Shown here: piece by piece, positions 1-8,582 of the stretch
How the letters are laid out: every line of letters starts with the position of its first letter
Numbering within the stretch: position 1 is the first letter of the stretch
From: Niastella populi
GTDB taxonomy: Bacteria; Bacteroidota; Bacteroidia; Chitinophagales; Chitinophagaceae
Assembly (NCBI RefSeq): GCF_002078015.1
Contig: NZ_LWBP01000207.1
Location: 1-64,000, forward strand
Length of the DNA stretch: 64,000 bases
Direction of reading: 5' to 3'
Made by a program: the position numbers and the translations under genes
Notes under the pieces: model-generated
What the model was told of the DNA's origin: nothing
The model's input: only the letters and a program-made list of their open reading frames with translations
The model's database searches: none

Positions 1-81
1 ATTTATATGCTGCGCTATGCGCCGCCCCACTGGCAGGAAGGCTTTCTTTTTTTCCTTTTTTCTTTTAAAAAATATTTGTTT

Positions 82-270
82 ATGAAAGTTTACATCGTTA
101 CAGAAAACCCCTGCACACTGGTAGGCTGCGAAGACTTAAAGCTCATGCAAGTACGGCCGGAATTGGAAGCTGCGTTCCTGAAAGAATATGCAGGCCGCAT
201 TATCGCCAGCGGCAGCAGCATCCAGGATGTTCTGATCCAGTACAACCAACTCATCAATGATCGTAGTTAA
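82..270 (+). CDS. small hypothetical protein (62 aa)
   Basis: I do not recognise a family. An ATG at 82 gives a 62-residue protein beginning MKVYIVTENPC. The same frame is open further upstream, but those codons translate a T-rich run, so I prefer this start. The product is acidic, has no signal peptide or membrane segment, and has two cysteines near the N-terminus (residues 11 and 16). It is followed within 30 nt by a convincing terminator, which suggests a short independent transcript. Its function is unknown, and a link to the neighbouring RHS fragment is not shown. Confidence 0.55.
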   Translation: MKVYIVTENPCTLVGCEDLKLMQVRPELEAAFLKEYAGRIIASGSSIQDVLIQYNQLINDRS

Positions 271-296
271 TAACTTTACAAGCTAAAGCCTAGTAG

Positions 297-325
297 AATC
301 CGGGTTGTACGCCCGGATTTTTTTC
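297..325 (+). terminator. Rho-independent terminator
   Basis: A perfect 8-bp stem AATCCGGG / CCCGGATT with a 7-nt loop (305-311) is followed by a T-rich run. It ends the transcript of the small gene at 82-270. Confidence 0.85.
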
Positions 326-456
326 TTTCAATTGAAAAATAAAAAACCTATTTTGGAGACTGTTAGAGTTCTTTGAACAATGATGCAAAATGGCTTCCCC
401 AAAATCGGAGGAAGCATTAAAATAGGGACGGTGATTATTATCCGTTTGGGTTAACG

Positions 457-1305
457 ATGGCGGGAATAAGTTCGAAAGCTATAGGTAGTTTGGACAATAA
501 GTTTGAGTACAATGGAAAGGAAAAGCAGGAAAAAGAGTTTAGTGATGGAAGTGGACTGGAGTGGTATGATTACGGCGCAAGGATGTATGATGCGCAGATA
601 GGGAGGTGGCATGTAATCGATCCGGCTATAGAAAGCAACCATCATAATTATACTCCTTATGCATATGTTTATAATGATCCCATAAGATTTAATGACCCTG
701 ACGGAAGGGATACAACACAGAGAAATGCCGCAGTAAGAAAGGCACAGGAATATGCAGCTAAAAGAAATCCAGAAGAAAACCAATACCTGATGGGAGCAAA
801 GGGTAAGCCTGGCGAACAGGTTGATTGTTCAGGCATGGTATCTGCCTGTGTTGTGGCAGGTGGGGAAAAGGATCCAAATAAAGGGAAAGGACCAACAGGT
901 GTTGAAAACATTGAGCGCAATACAACAAAGGTTGAAGAAAAAGATGTCGTTGCGGGTACCATTGTAACTTTCCGTACAGGAGGCAGTCATCCCCAACATA
1001 CCGGAATGATAGTCGATGTGTTTCGAAACCCGGAAGGTAAGCTTATTGAATTCACCATGATCGATTCGCACGGCGGAGTGGGACCTGAAGATCGGGTCAT
1101 ATCTCCTGGAGCTGAGGGTTTAGGTAGTCAGATTCACGGTTATTATAAATGGGATTCCAAACCAGACGCATCTCAACCATCAACCGGCGCGGGGAAATCA
1201 TATGCTGAGGCACTAAGTAGAGCTGCGGATGCGGCTGAGAAGCAGGGAAAAAAAGGAGCAGCGGCAGACCTGAGGGCGGCAGCAGAAAGAGCGCGAAAAC
1301 AATAA
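457..1305 (+). CDS. RHS-repeat core fragment with C-terminal NlpC/P60-like toxin domain (5'-truncated)
   Basis: Residues 14-83 match the RHS-repeat-associated core: YNGKEKQ, then [18 protein letters not shown] and FNDPDGRD. In full RHS proteins this core sits just before the variable toxin. The frame stays open upstream of the ATG to a stop at 418-420 and there encodes DYYPFGLT, also standard RHS sequence. So the ATG is internal to an RHS gene whose 5' part is missing. After the core, residues 121-230 contain DCSG (Cys124), HTGM (His181) and DSHGG (His205), the expected Cys-His-His layout of NlpC/P60 peptidoglycan hydrolases. An alanine- and lysine-rich tail follows. Most likely this is an orphan toxin tip left by recombination. 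It lacks an N-terminal export module, so activity and delivery are doubtful unless it recombines with a full RHS gene. Confidence 0.8.
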   Translation: MAGISSKAIGSLDNKFEYNGKEKQEKEFSDGSGLEWYDYGARMYDAQIGRWHVIDPAIESNHHNYTPYAYVYNDPIRFNDPDGRDTTQRNAAVRKAQEYAAKRNPEENQYLMGAKGKPGEQVDCSGMVSACVVAGGEKDPNKGKGPTGVENIERNTTKVEEKDVVAGTIVTFRTGGSHPQHTGMIVDVFRNPEGKLIEFTMIDSHGGVGPEDRVISPGAEGLGSQIHGYYKWDSKPDASQPSTGAGKSYAEALSRAADAAEKQGKKGAAADLRAAAERARKQ

Positions 1306-1321
1306 TTTCAAATAAATATTC

Positions 1322-1945
1322 ATGAAATATATTTTCTATTTATTGGCAATAAAAATCACATTCCTTTCTTGCAATAATAATGAACAATCTCCTGTTTCAA
1401 ATAACCAGGATACCGTAACAATCAGCCGACATGATCAAACGGGTGATACAACCGTGAGTCCGTTAAAAAATCAACCCGTAGTAGGTGAGATGGACACCGA
1501 CGAGCTTAATGATATATTAACCGATTACGTCAGTCGTTACAGATCAGATTTCTCTTTTGATTCCACATTTAAGTCGGGTAAGGATACTTTTGAGATCAGG
1601 TTCCGTCATTATTGCCTGATGGATAGTGCAATTGTGGTTCCTGGTAGATATGTCGAAATGTACCACCTTGACAGCTTTCTTACGCACAATTTCGAAAGTT
1701 CCTTAATCTTGGTAAAGAACCAGGATACTATTGTTAGAGAAAAATTTGGAAAAGCACGCTTCAAATCTTTGCTGGAAAGCCCTGTCAGGGAATATGGCGT
1801 TCTGCAACCGCGCCCTTATATTTATTTGCTTAAAGATGCTGTTGAAATCAATTATAGTATATCCATTCCCCTTACTGACTTAGGAAAAGGTGTTACAGGC
1901 ATAGTTGGTTTTGATGGCGGGATTTCTATTAAAGATAGATTCTGA
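1322..1945 (+). CDS. putative lipoprotein, candidate immunity protein to the RHS tip
   Basis: The 207-residue product begins with a hydrophobic stretch ending in FLSC at residue 17, a plausible lipobox, then a low-complexity Asn/Ser/Gln region typical of lipoproteins. The remainder is soluble, rich in acidic and aromatic residues, with no family I recognise. It starts 16 nt after the RHS fragment's stop and is co-directional, the position where immunity genes for RHS toxins lie. A periplasmic lipoprotein would fit protection against a peptidoglycan-cleaving toxin. The immunity role is inferred only from position and predicted location. Confidence 0.55.
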   Translation: MKYIFYLLAIKITFLSCNNNEQSPVSNNQDTVTISRHDQTGDTTVSPLKNQPVVGEMDTDELNDILTDYVSRYRSDFSFDSTFKSGKDTFEIRFRHYCLMDSAIVVPGRYVEMYHLDSFLTHNFESSLILVKNQDTIVREKFGKARFKSLLESPVREYGVLQPRPYIYLLKDAVEINYSISIPLTDLGKGVTGIVGFDGGISIKDRF

Positions 1946-1970
1946 AAATCACAATTGGCGGATTTGATGA

Positions 1971-2168
1971 CACATACCAGGTCCTTTGATAGAAGAAACG
2001 CATGATGCGCGATATATCAGTAATAGATATGCTACTGCAACTAACAGATCCGATATGAGAGCAACTGTTGTACCTATTCATCGAACGGTCGAAAGAGAGG
2101 ATAGGTTGATTAAATACAGAATTAACCCAACTGAAATCATTAAATGGAATGCAAAAAAAAAATACTGA
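1971..2168 (+). pseudogene. orphan C-terminal fragment, possible second toxin-tip remnant
   Basis: From the codon after TGA at 1968-1970 the frame is open for 65 codons, with no ATG near its beginning; a TTG at 1986 is the earliest plausible start. The translation (IEETHDARYISNRY ... IIKWNAKKKY) is rich in Arg/Lys/Asp and reads like the conserved C-terminal end of a larger protein. It lies between two candidate immunity genes, as expected for a displaced RHS toxin cassette that has lost its RHS core. I cannot name the toxin family. A genuine small protein started at TTG is the alternative. Confidence 0.35.
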
Positions 2169-2171
2169 TAC

Positions 2172-2627
2172 ATGTTATATGTTATTTTACTAAGTATTGC
2201 TATAACTGCATCAGAATGCAGGGATACATACCTGAATAAGGTTTTGGAGAGTCAGAATTATGGACAATATTATTTGGTAATAAAAGTCAATAACGGGTAC
2301 GGGGAAAAAGAAGTAGTTGTCCTTAATTATGACTTATACAGGTATTTAAGCAAGGCAAATACAGACTTTAAGGATATTGCCAATTATAGAGACTTTGTCA
2401 AGGATAAATTAAATAGAACAGTGCCATTAAACATTCCTAATGAGGGCCTGAAAGAAATAAACGCTGTATATGTAAAAGTGGATTCAACAATTATCAATGC
2501 GGCCAAAAAAGGGAGAGCGTATTTTGTTTCCAGATTTTTCGATGTATCAAAGAAAATGAAGGAAGCAAGACTGAAGTCAAATGTAGAGCCCGAAAAATTT
2601 TTCATAAATATCAAAGATTCTTTTTGA
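2172..2627 (+). CDS. small secreted or lipoprotein-like protein, candidate immunity protein
   Basis: The ATG at 2172 lies 3 nt after the preceding fragment's stop. The 151-residue product starts with a hydrophobic N-terminus ending ITASEC (Cys16), which resembles a weak lipobox. The rest is a basic and acidic soluble domain with no recognised family. Tight coupling to the orphan fragment upstream gives the toxin-remnant/immunity pattern a second time in 2.3 kb. An ATCCTA/TAGGAT hairpin lies at 2636-2651, without a T-run. Function is inferred from context only. Confidence 0.5.
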   Translation: MLYVILLSIAITASECRDTYLNKVLESQNYGQYYLVIKVNNGYGEKEVVVLNYDLYRYLSKANTDFKDIANYRDFVKDKLNRTVPLNIPNEGLKEINAVYVKVDSTIINAAKKGRAYFVSRFFDVSKKMKEARLKSNVEPEKFFINIKDSF

Positions 2628-2873
2628 GTGGAATTATCCTATTGGTAGGATGGAAGGCTTGATAGCCATTACTGATATGGAATTGTGTGATGAAAAATAA
2701 TGTTCAGGTCAACTTTTATTAGAGCTACAGGATGACAGCTTGTTAGTTAGGAAAGAATACTATAGGAAGCATGGGATGCGACCAGTATAACAGTGCCCCT
2801 ATAAGTGCTCTGATGTTTCGCAGAAAATAAAGCCGGATGCGTTTATTTTAATACATTCACTTTCTTTTTTGAC

Positions 2874-4961
2874 CTATTTATAGCTGTCTCCAAAACAGCA
2901 GCAGGGAACGCCCTCACCTCTATAGTACCAGATAATTGTCTGCACCTTCCATGTAAATTCCAACAATTCAAGGTTATGCTTTTGCCGTTGTGATTCTTTT
3001 TTATAATACAGGTAGAACGCCAGATCTTTTTGAATGCCGGCTTCATGCCTGCCGTTTCCTTCCCGGTTCAATAAGCGGTTCAATTCACTGGCGGAAACCG
3101 ATTGAAGTTCAATATTAGTATAAGCTTTCGGCTCTATACCTGGTTGCATATAATAGAATGCCTGCTCTCCTTTATATCCCACACACACCAGTTTATATTT
3201 TATCAATTCATTCAATCGCTCAGTGTATTTGTCATTAGCTACCGGCAGTCTGATAAAGCTGTTGAGCTTTTCGGGAAGCAGATAAATATAAAGGTCATCA
3301 TATTGCGGGGCGTTATTTACAGCAAAAGAAACTGGTTCGTATCTGATGCTGGCATTTTTACCGGTTGCAGCATCGGAAATGTTCAGTGTAGTGCGGGTGA
3401 TCGTTGCTTCAGTTACGATCCGGTCAACATTATACCATCCGGTGGCGGTGATCCGTGCTTTGTATACATTCGCACCGGGTAAACGGGGAGGAGAGTTGTA
3501 GCCTAACTGACTATATGTGCGCTTCAGGTTTAGTTGTAATTCTTCATTGAACCGGTCAGCAATTCTTTTCAACGAATCCATTGTATGAGCGGTTTGTTTT
3601 TGATTGGCTTCCTTGTCCAGATGCTCCTGCTTTTCCCAAAACGCCCGACGGGTTTGGGCAACGGCATCCATAAACGTTTTCGTTTTTGTATCGTAGTACT
3701 GTCTTAATTTTTGGGTAAGAGCGGAGTTGATCTTTATGGCGCCATCGTGTCGGGCTGCAAATGCAAGGAATCGTTGTTTGAATGCTCCTTTTAAATTCTT
3801 CACGGCCATGGAGTCGATTTCCGAAAGTGTTTTATCCAGGTTATTTACATACAGGTCGAGCACTACATTTTTACCTGTTTGGTGAATCTGGTTTAGCCGT
3901 TCTTCAAACTCGCGGGTAGCAAGCAGGGTGTTCTGATATTTTTCTCCCCAGATGGCTTTGATCTTCGCCGGGTTGATGGCGCATTCATTGATGTTGTTGT
4001 ATGAGTTCGCTCCATAAGATTCCCTCGATTCCTCTACCGCCGTTTCATATTCCCTGAAAAAATGCGAGTAAGAATAATATAAACTATCGGTGAATTTTTT
4101 ATTATTGGTATTGTATCCCCATTTTGCCAGAGAATCGAGATAACGGGGCGGATAAAAGTTCAACTGGTTTATATCAACTGGTGTTAAGGTGCGTTCCAGC
4201 GGCTGGGGGGCTACCCAGTCGATCCGTCCATCGGTCATGCGTTTTCCGCTGAATAATTTCATGCCGGGATGAATTGTATCCGTTGGCAATTCCAGATACA
4301 AACCGGCAACCGGATTAACAGCGAGGATATTTTCGTTTTGACGGGCGTCAATGAGGAACATGCCGGCGCTTTCAAGCAATTGATCGCCTGATGTGCTGGA
4401 AAGACCCGCGCTGATAATGCCTGCCGCATCCATCGCTTCCTTAATGGTTAATTCAATTTGTCCGGTTACCGGTTGTTTGTCCCCGGTAAGAAATCCATTG
4501 GCGGGTACCTGTATTATCATACCCGCCTTAGTTTCAACAATAGTGTCACGGCCCATTGTTATTAAAAATTTTTGCGGGGGTATTTTTTTGTCGGCATCGG
4601 CCCATTCATTTCGATGCTGTTCATTAAAAGCAGGCAGGGCCGGTAATTCCTTTATTGAGGATTGGCTTTTATTTTTGCCGGAATAAATAATTATTGCTGT
4701 AACAACTGCAATTACGATCAGTGATGTGAGGCCCCATCTGGTGATGTTCCTGTTCCGGTAATAACGCTTTTTTGCCCAATGAATCTTTTGTTTCATCGAG
4801 AGGTTATCGATGCCCTTCATGATCTCCTGTTGAAGGGTAAGAGCTTCCTGTAATTGCGGGTCAGCCTGCAAATTCTTTTCAAATGCCGCTTTTTCCTCTG
4901 CAGAAAGCTCATTGTTCAAATATTTTTCTATAATCGATATTTGTTCCAGTTCATTTCGCAT
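2874..4961 (-). CDS. membrane-anchored anti-sigma-like protein with a large periplasmic domain
   Basis: This 695-residue protein has a short cytoplasmic N-terminus (about residues 1-72) with EKYLNNELSAEEKAAFE, the pattern of Bacteroidota anti-sigma factors. One transmembrane helix follows (about 75-94), then roughly 600 residues outside. The external part begins with a PANGF-containing beta-rich segment (about 150-180) and continues with long helical, Lys/Glu-rich stretches. It lies 109 nt downstream of an ECF sigma gene on the same strand, the standard sigma/anti-sigma order. The N-terminus probably holds the sigma factor while the external domain senses an envelope signal. Typical anti-sigma factors are far shorter, so the big outer module is the unusual part. 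No zinc-binding HC2 motif is visible. Confidence 0.65.
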   Translation of the reverse strand: MRNELEQISIIEKYLNNELSAEEKAAFEKNLQADPQLQEALTLQQEIMKGIDNLSMKQKIHWAKKRYYRNRNITRWGLTSLIVIAVVTAIIIYSGKNKSQSSIKELPALPAFNEQHRNEWADADKKIPPQKFLITMGRDTIVETKAGMIIQVPANGFLTGDKQPVTGQIELTIKEAMDAAGIISAGLSSTSGDQLLESAGMFLIDARQNENILAVNPVAGLYLELPTDTIHPGMKLFSGKRMTDGRIDWVAPQPLERTLTPVDINQLNFYPPRYLDSLAKWGYNTNNKKFTDSLYYSYSHFFREYETAVEESRESYGANSYNNINECAINPAKIKAIWGEKYQNTLLATREFEERLNQIHQTGKNVVLDLYVNNLDKTLSEIDSMAVKNLKGAFKQRFLAFAARHDGAIKINSALTQKLRQYYDTKTKTFMDAVAQTRRAFWEKQEHLDKEANQKQTAHTMDSLKRIADRFNEELQLNLKRTYSQLGYNSPPRLPGANVYKARITATGWYNVDRIVTEATITRTTLNISDAATGKNASIRYEPVSFAVNNAPQYDDLYIYLLPEKLNSFIRLPVANDKYTERLNELIKYKLVCVGYKGEQAFYYMQPGIEPKAYTNIELQSVSASELNRLLNREGNGRHEAGIQKDLAFYLYYKKESQRQKHNLELLEFTWKVQTIIWYYRGEGVPCCCFGDSYK

Positions 4962-5044
4962 AACACAACATTAAATGGTTTGAAAAGCCTTTTTCCTCTG
5001 TAAATATTTATTGAGTTTTGGCCAGATGGAAATGGCCACGGCAA

Positions 5045-5060
5045 TCCGCCAACCGGCGGA
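5045..5060 (-). other. GC-rich hairpin between sigma and anti-sigma genes
   Basis: TCCGCC / GGCGGA form a perfect 6-bp stem around the loop AACC, 11 nt downstream (minus strand) of the sigma-factor stop. No T-run follows, so it is not a classical terminator. It may protect the sigma mRNA end or lower readthrough into the anti-sigma gene. Confidence 0.4.
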
Positions 5061-5070
5061 CCCTGTGGTC

Positions 5071-5634
5071 TTAATGAAAAGTTTCCCTTGGACGTTTCAT
5101 TTCTTTCAACCTGTTTTTTGCTGCTTCAAGACATTTATACTTCTGGTTCTTTGCCGTATTTTCAGAACTATAACCCATTTTCGTTGCAATGTCTTTTAGT
5201 TTCAGTCCGCTGTTGTAGAAAAGCAGTAATACCTCCCGGCACCGGTCTCCCAGGTCGCCGATCACTCTTTCGGCCAGCTTTATCCGCTCTTCCTCTGCAA
5301 CCTGGTCTTTTAACTGTAATTCTTCCAACTGGTCAATACCTGCTTCAAAATCATTGACCAGGCGATGTTTTCTTTTCTTCAGTTCATCCTTCCAGAGAAA
5401 ACGGCAAACGCTGAACAGGTAGGTACTTAATTGGGCGTTGAGAACAAATCCGGTTTCCTTTATCTTTCTGCAGAGGATGATCAGGGCTTCCTGGAAAATA
5501 TCCTCGGCATCGGCCGCATTACCGCTATTCAGGCGGATCATTTTCTTCACCGCCGGAAAGTTCTTATACAGCGCCAGCAAGGCTTGATCATTTTTGTTGG
5601 AACGGATCAGTTCAATAATCTTTTGATCCTGCAT
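5071..5634 (-). CDS. RNA polymerase sigma factor, ECF/sigma-70 family
   Basis: The 187-residue product has a region 2 segment (about residues 25-85) with AEDIFQEALIILCRKI, and a region 4 helix-turn-helix (about 125-178) with REVLLLFYNSGLKLKDIA followed by SSENTAKNQKYKCL. No region 1 or 3 is present, as expected for ECF sigma factors. It is upstream of and co-directional with the large anti-sigma-like gene, probably one operon. A promoter for it could not be identified with confidence. ECF factors of this kind usually drive their own operon plus a small envelope regulon, but the regulon here is unknown. Confidence 0.9.
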   Translation of the reverse strand: MQDQKIIELIRSNKNDQALLALYKNFPAVKKMIRLNSGNAADAEDIFQEALIILCRKIKETGFVLNAQLSTYLFSVCRFLWKDELKKRKHRLVNDFEAGIDQLEELQLKDQVAEEERIKLAERVIGDLGDRCREVLLLFYNSGLKLKDIATKMGYSSENTAKNQKYKCLEAAKNRLKEMKRPRETFH

Positions 5635-5788
5635 TTTGAAACTTTATATAATGAATGGTCAAAATAAAAAAAGGTCACCCCTCATTTACAGTTTTTTCTT
5701 AAAAAATCTCCGCCGGGCCTGAATATTCCTAAACTTTTCTCCCCAAAGCCACTTATCCTATTTAAGCAGGCATTTAGCCCGCGTTCCC

Positions 5789-5796
5789 TATCTTTG
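5789..5796 (+). promoter_or_regulatory. promoter -7 element of the GH3-family gene
   Basis: TATCTTTG matches the Bacteroidota -7 consensus TAnnTTTG exactly. No clear TTTG lies at the -33 position. Transcription would start about 7-10 nt downstream, immediately before the hairpin at 5809-5834. Confidence 0.5.
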
Positions 5797-5808
5797 AACC
5801 TGCTTTTG

Positions 5809-5840
5809 GTCTTCAGGTCTCCCGGCCTGAAGACTTTTTT
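5809..5840 (+). terminator. leader hairpin with T-run (possible attenuator) before the GH3 gene
   Basis: GTCTTCAGG and CCTGAAGAC form a perfect 9-bp stem with an 8-nt loop, followed by six T residues, a complete intrinsic terminator on the + strand. The gene to its left reads away from it, so no upstream + strand gene needs terminating here. It lies between the promoter -7 box and the GTG start 24 nt later, so conditional termination in the leader is the simplest reading. Confidence 0.6.
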
Positions 5841-5864
5841 GTACGAACCCTGTAAACGTAAACT

Positions 5865-7361
5865 GTGCACTTATTAGATTCCTTTCTTTCATCGTTCATC
5901 AAACGCAGGTATAAACAGGTCGCCACCATGCTGGCCGATCCTGTTGGCTGCCAGGAAGCGCTGATGCGTTCTTTTGTAGATTCCGCTAAACTTACCGCTT
6001 TTGGCAAAGATCATGGCTTCGATAAAATAAGCACGTATGAAGATTTTAAGAAAAGCGTGCCCCTGAGAAATTACGAACAACTATTGCCGTATATAGAAAG
6101 AATAAAAGCCGGTGAAAAAGACATCTTATGGAAAGGCCGGCCGGCATTCCTGGGAAAAACTTCCGGTACCACCAGCAAAACCAAATTTATCCCGGTCACC
6201 AAAGATTCGCTTAAGAACCATATCGGGGGCGGGCAGTATGCTCCCCTGAATTATGCATATCACAGTAAGAAGCTGGCCTTTCTGAAAGGCAAATCGCTTT
6301 TCTTTTCCGATGGTCATTTTTTTGAGGATATCAATGGCATCAAAGCAGCGCCCATTTCCACTATCGGTAATAGTTGTGTACCCTGGTGGTACAAATGGCT
6401 GCGGCTGCCCTCCGATGAAATAAACGCCATTCCCGATTATAAGGAAAGAATAAACGCCATGATCGATCTGGCTGAAAAGAATGATATCCGCATCATTGTG
6501 GCCATGCCCGTTTGGCTGCTGGTGTTCCTGAGATCGCTGAAAGAAAAAACGGGGAAGGATTTCAATCAACTGTTCCCCAATTTCCAGTTGCTCATCCTAA
6601 GTGGCATGGATTATGAACCCTTCTTACCGGAAATAAAAAAGTACATCAACATGCCGTTCGATGTATTTGAAACGTATCCTTCAACGGAAGGACTGCTGGC
6701 TTACCAGGACGTATTGAATGAAAGAGGCATGCAATTGATCCTGAACAATGGCATCTTCTTCGAATTTGTGCCTGTGAATGAAGTGTTCAGTGAAAATCCC
6801 AAAAGAGTTTCGCTGAAAGATGTGGAACCGGGTGTGAATTATGCGTTGGTATTGAATACCAACGCCGGGTTATGGGGGTATATCAATGGCGATACCGTAC
6901 GATTTAAATCGGTTTTCCCGCACCGGATTGAGATCACCGGCAGGATAGCCCAATACATTTCTGCATTCGGCGAACATGTAACGGTTGAGGAAACGGAAAA
7001 GTCGATCGCTGAAACCGCCGCCGAATTCGGCGCTACGATCGTTGAATACACGGTGGCGCCCAATATAAAAGATGATGGCACCTTGCCATATCATGAATGG
7101 TTCATAGAATTTGGTGAGGCGCCTGATGATCTGTCTGCATTTGCCGCCAGCCTCGATAAAAAGATCTGTGCACGCAACTTCTCCTATAAAGATGTGGTAA
7201 CGCATAAGGCCATCGAGCCGCTCAGGATCACGCTGGTGCCTGCTGGCGGGTTTGAAAAATTCCTGAAGATTGCCGGTAAAACCGGTCTGCAGCAAAAGGT
7301 GCCTCACGCAAGAAACGATTACCAGTTTGCCGGTCAGTTAAAGCAGGCATTGATGCTTTAA
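5865..7361 (+). CDS. GH3-family acyl-adenylate/amidosynthetase-like protein
   Basis: The 498-residue protein has the plant GH3 architecture: ATP motif 1 SGTTSKTKFIP at residues 100-110, a middle motif with FETYPSTEG (about 270), and a C-terminal lobe with ISAFGEHVT (about 365). GH3 enzymes activate carboxylic acids as adenylates and transfer them to amino acids; the bacterial substrates are largely unknown. The start is taken as GTG at 5865 because no ATG lies close upstream and residues MHLLDSFL begin the family-like helix. The gene stands before a DoxX-like/DUF2071/methyltransferase operon 100 nt downstream. Both have promoter-proximal hairpins, which suggests joint control. Confidence 0.88.
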   Translation: MHLLDSFLSSFIKRRYKQVATMLADPVGCQEALMRSFVDSAKLTAFGKDHGFDKISTYEDFKKSVPLRNYEQLLPYIERIKAGEKDILWKGRPAFLGKTSGTTSKTKFIPVTKDSLKNHIGGGQYAPLNYAYHSKKLAFLKGKSLFFSDGHFFEDINGIKAAPISTIGNSCVPWWYKWLRLPSDEINAIPDYKERINAMIDLAEKNDIRIIVAMPVWLLVFLRSLKEKTGKDFNQLFPNFQLLILSGMDYEPFLPEIKKYINMPFDVFETYPSTEGLLAYQDVLNERGMQLILNNGIFFEFVPVNEVFSENPKRVSLKDVEPGVNYALVLNTNAGLWGYINGDTVRFKSVFPHRIEITGRIAQYISAFGEHVTVEETEKSIAETAAEFGATIVEYTVAPNIKDDGTLPYHEWFIEFGEAPDDLSAFAASLDKKICARNFSYKDVVTHKAIEPLRITLVPAGGFEKFLKIAGKTGLQQKVPHARNDYQFAGQLKQALML

Positions 7362-7412
7362 TCGAAAAAATTATAATGTCTGCCACAGGTTTGCTATCTT
7401 TACAATACAGAC

Positions 7413-7450
7413 AAAGGCGTTGGGTTCAAAAGACCTGATGCCTTTTTTTT
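7413..7450 (+). terminator. hairpin and T-run between GH3 and the DoxX-like operon
   Basis: Two 13-nt arms (7413-7425 and 7433-7445) pair with a few G-T wobbles around a 7-nt loop, followed by eight T residues. It could end GH3 transcription. It also lies 10 nt after a -7-like TATCTTTA box (7395-7402) and 10 nt before the next start codon, the same arrangement as the GH3 leader, so it may instead be an attenuator. Confidence 0.6.
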
Positions 7451-7460
7451 ATTGAATGGT

Positions 7461-7835
7461 ATGACTATAAACAAATTGCTGAATTATTGTATAGCCGCCG
7501 TATGGCTGGTAAATGGTCTTTTCTGCAAAGTGCTGAACCTGGTGCCGCGGCATCAGCAGATCGTTGCAAGGATACTTGGTGAGCAATATGCAGGCTTATT
7601 GACAAAGACAATAGGCTTGGCTGAAACGGCTATGGCCCTGTGGATTGTAACGGGCATGTTCCCGAAGTTAAATGTCATTACCCAAATTACGGTCATTGCG
7701 GTGATGAATGTGCTGGAATTTATATTAGTACCCGACCTGCTGTTGTGGGGCCGGCTGAATTTGATATTTGCGTTTATTCTCGTATTTGTTATCTGGTATA
7801 ACGGGTACCGGCTTAAACTAAACCAGGCTCATTAA
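7461..7835 (+). CDS. DoxX-like small integral membrane protein
   Basis: The 124-residue protein has four hydrophobic helices (roughly residues 5-22, 43-62, 68-87 and 96-115), the layout of DoxX-like proteins. The N-terminal segment LLNYCIAAVWLVNGLFCK and the following HQQIVARILG match that family's pattern. An in-frame TTG lies 9 nt upstream, but the ATG is preferred. It is first in a four-gene run ending at 9724, with 6 nt to the next gene. Its biochemical role is not known. Confidence 0.7.
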   Translation: MTINKLLNYCIAAVWLVNGLFCKVLNLVPRHQQIVARILGEQYAGLLTKTIGLAETAMALWIVTGMFPKLNVITQITVIAVMNVLEFILVPDLLLWGRLNLIFAFILVFVIWYNGYRLKLNQAH

Positions 7836-7841
7836 TGAATT

Positions 7842-8582
7842 ATGCTTTCATTTCTTAAAGACCACCCCTTTGCCGTAGAGGCTTTTTTTGAAAGCTCTCT
7901 GGTATTTACTTATGCTATTCCTAAGGAGCAAATTCAACCATTGATCCCTGAATGCCTGGAGTTGGATACGTTCAACGACAAATGGGCTTTCATTGCCATT
8001 GCCATGGTGCAAACAAAAGCATTACGCCCCAAAGGTTTCCCCAAAATATTAGGCAATGATTTCTTCCTCATCGGTTATCGGGTTTTCGTACGGTATACCA
8101 ACAGGGCCGGTAAACGGTTAAGAGGGTTGTATATTCTTAAATCGGAAACCGATAAAAAGAAAATGCAACTGATGGGAAATACATTCACCCATTATAATTA
8201 CACAACAACCGATATTCATCAGAAAAGGCATGATAACGTACTGGAAATAAATTCAGAAAAGTCGGGGTTTGCTGTCAGGATCGAAGATCCGCAGGGGGAG
8301 AACATCCACCTGCCTGCCGGCTCGCCATTCACTAACTGGAAGGAGGCGCGCCGTTTTGCCGGTCCGCTGCCATTTACATTTACCTGTAATACCGCCAGCC
8401 GCAAAGTGTTGATCATTGAAGGCGTGCGCGAAAACTGGACACCCATGCCGGTTAAAGTGATAGACTGTAATTTTTCGTTTATACAAAATATGAAGTTGCA
8501 GCATTGTAAGCTGGCAAACGCATTTATCATTCGTAACATTCCCTATCATTGGAAAAAAGGAAAGGTGGAACAATGGAAATAA
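7842..8582 (+). CDS. DUF2071 (YqjF-like) family protein
   Basis: The 246-residue soluble protein begins with HPFAVEAFFESSLVFTYAIP and continues with LIPECLELDTFNDKWAFIAIA, the typical N-terminal DUF2071 pattern. It ends with a beta-rich half containing IRNIPYHWKKGKVE. The family has no established reaction. It is sandwiched between a DoxX-like membrane protein and a membrane methyltransferase, and its last 10 nt overlap the latter, implying translational coupling. A lipid or quinone-related membrane role is possible but only inferred from neighbours. Confidence 0.8.
   Translation: MLSFLKDHPFAVEAFFESSLVFTYAIPKEQIQPLIPECLELDTFNDKWAFIAIAMVQTKALRPKGFPKILGNDFFLIGYRVFVRYTNRAGKRLRGLYILKSETDKKKMQLMGNTFTHYNYTTTDIHQKRHDNVLEINSEKSGFAVRIEDPQGENIHLPAGSPFTNWKEARRFAGPLPFTFTCNTASRKVLIIEGVRENWTPMPVKVIDCNFSFIQNMKLQHCKLANAFIIRNIPYHWKKGKVEQWK

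Noticed and set aside
5682-5870. 62-codon minus-strand frame in the sigma/GH3 spacer
   Set aside because: It covers the GH3 leader hairpin and promoter; the translation is Arg/Lys-rich without structure.
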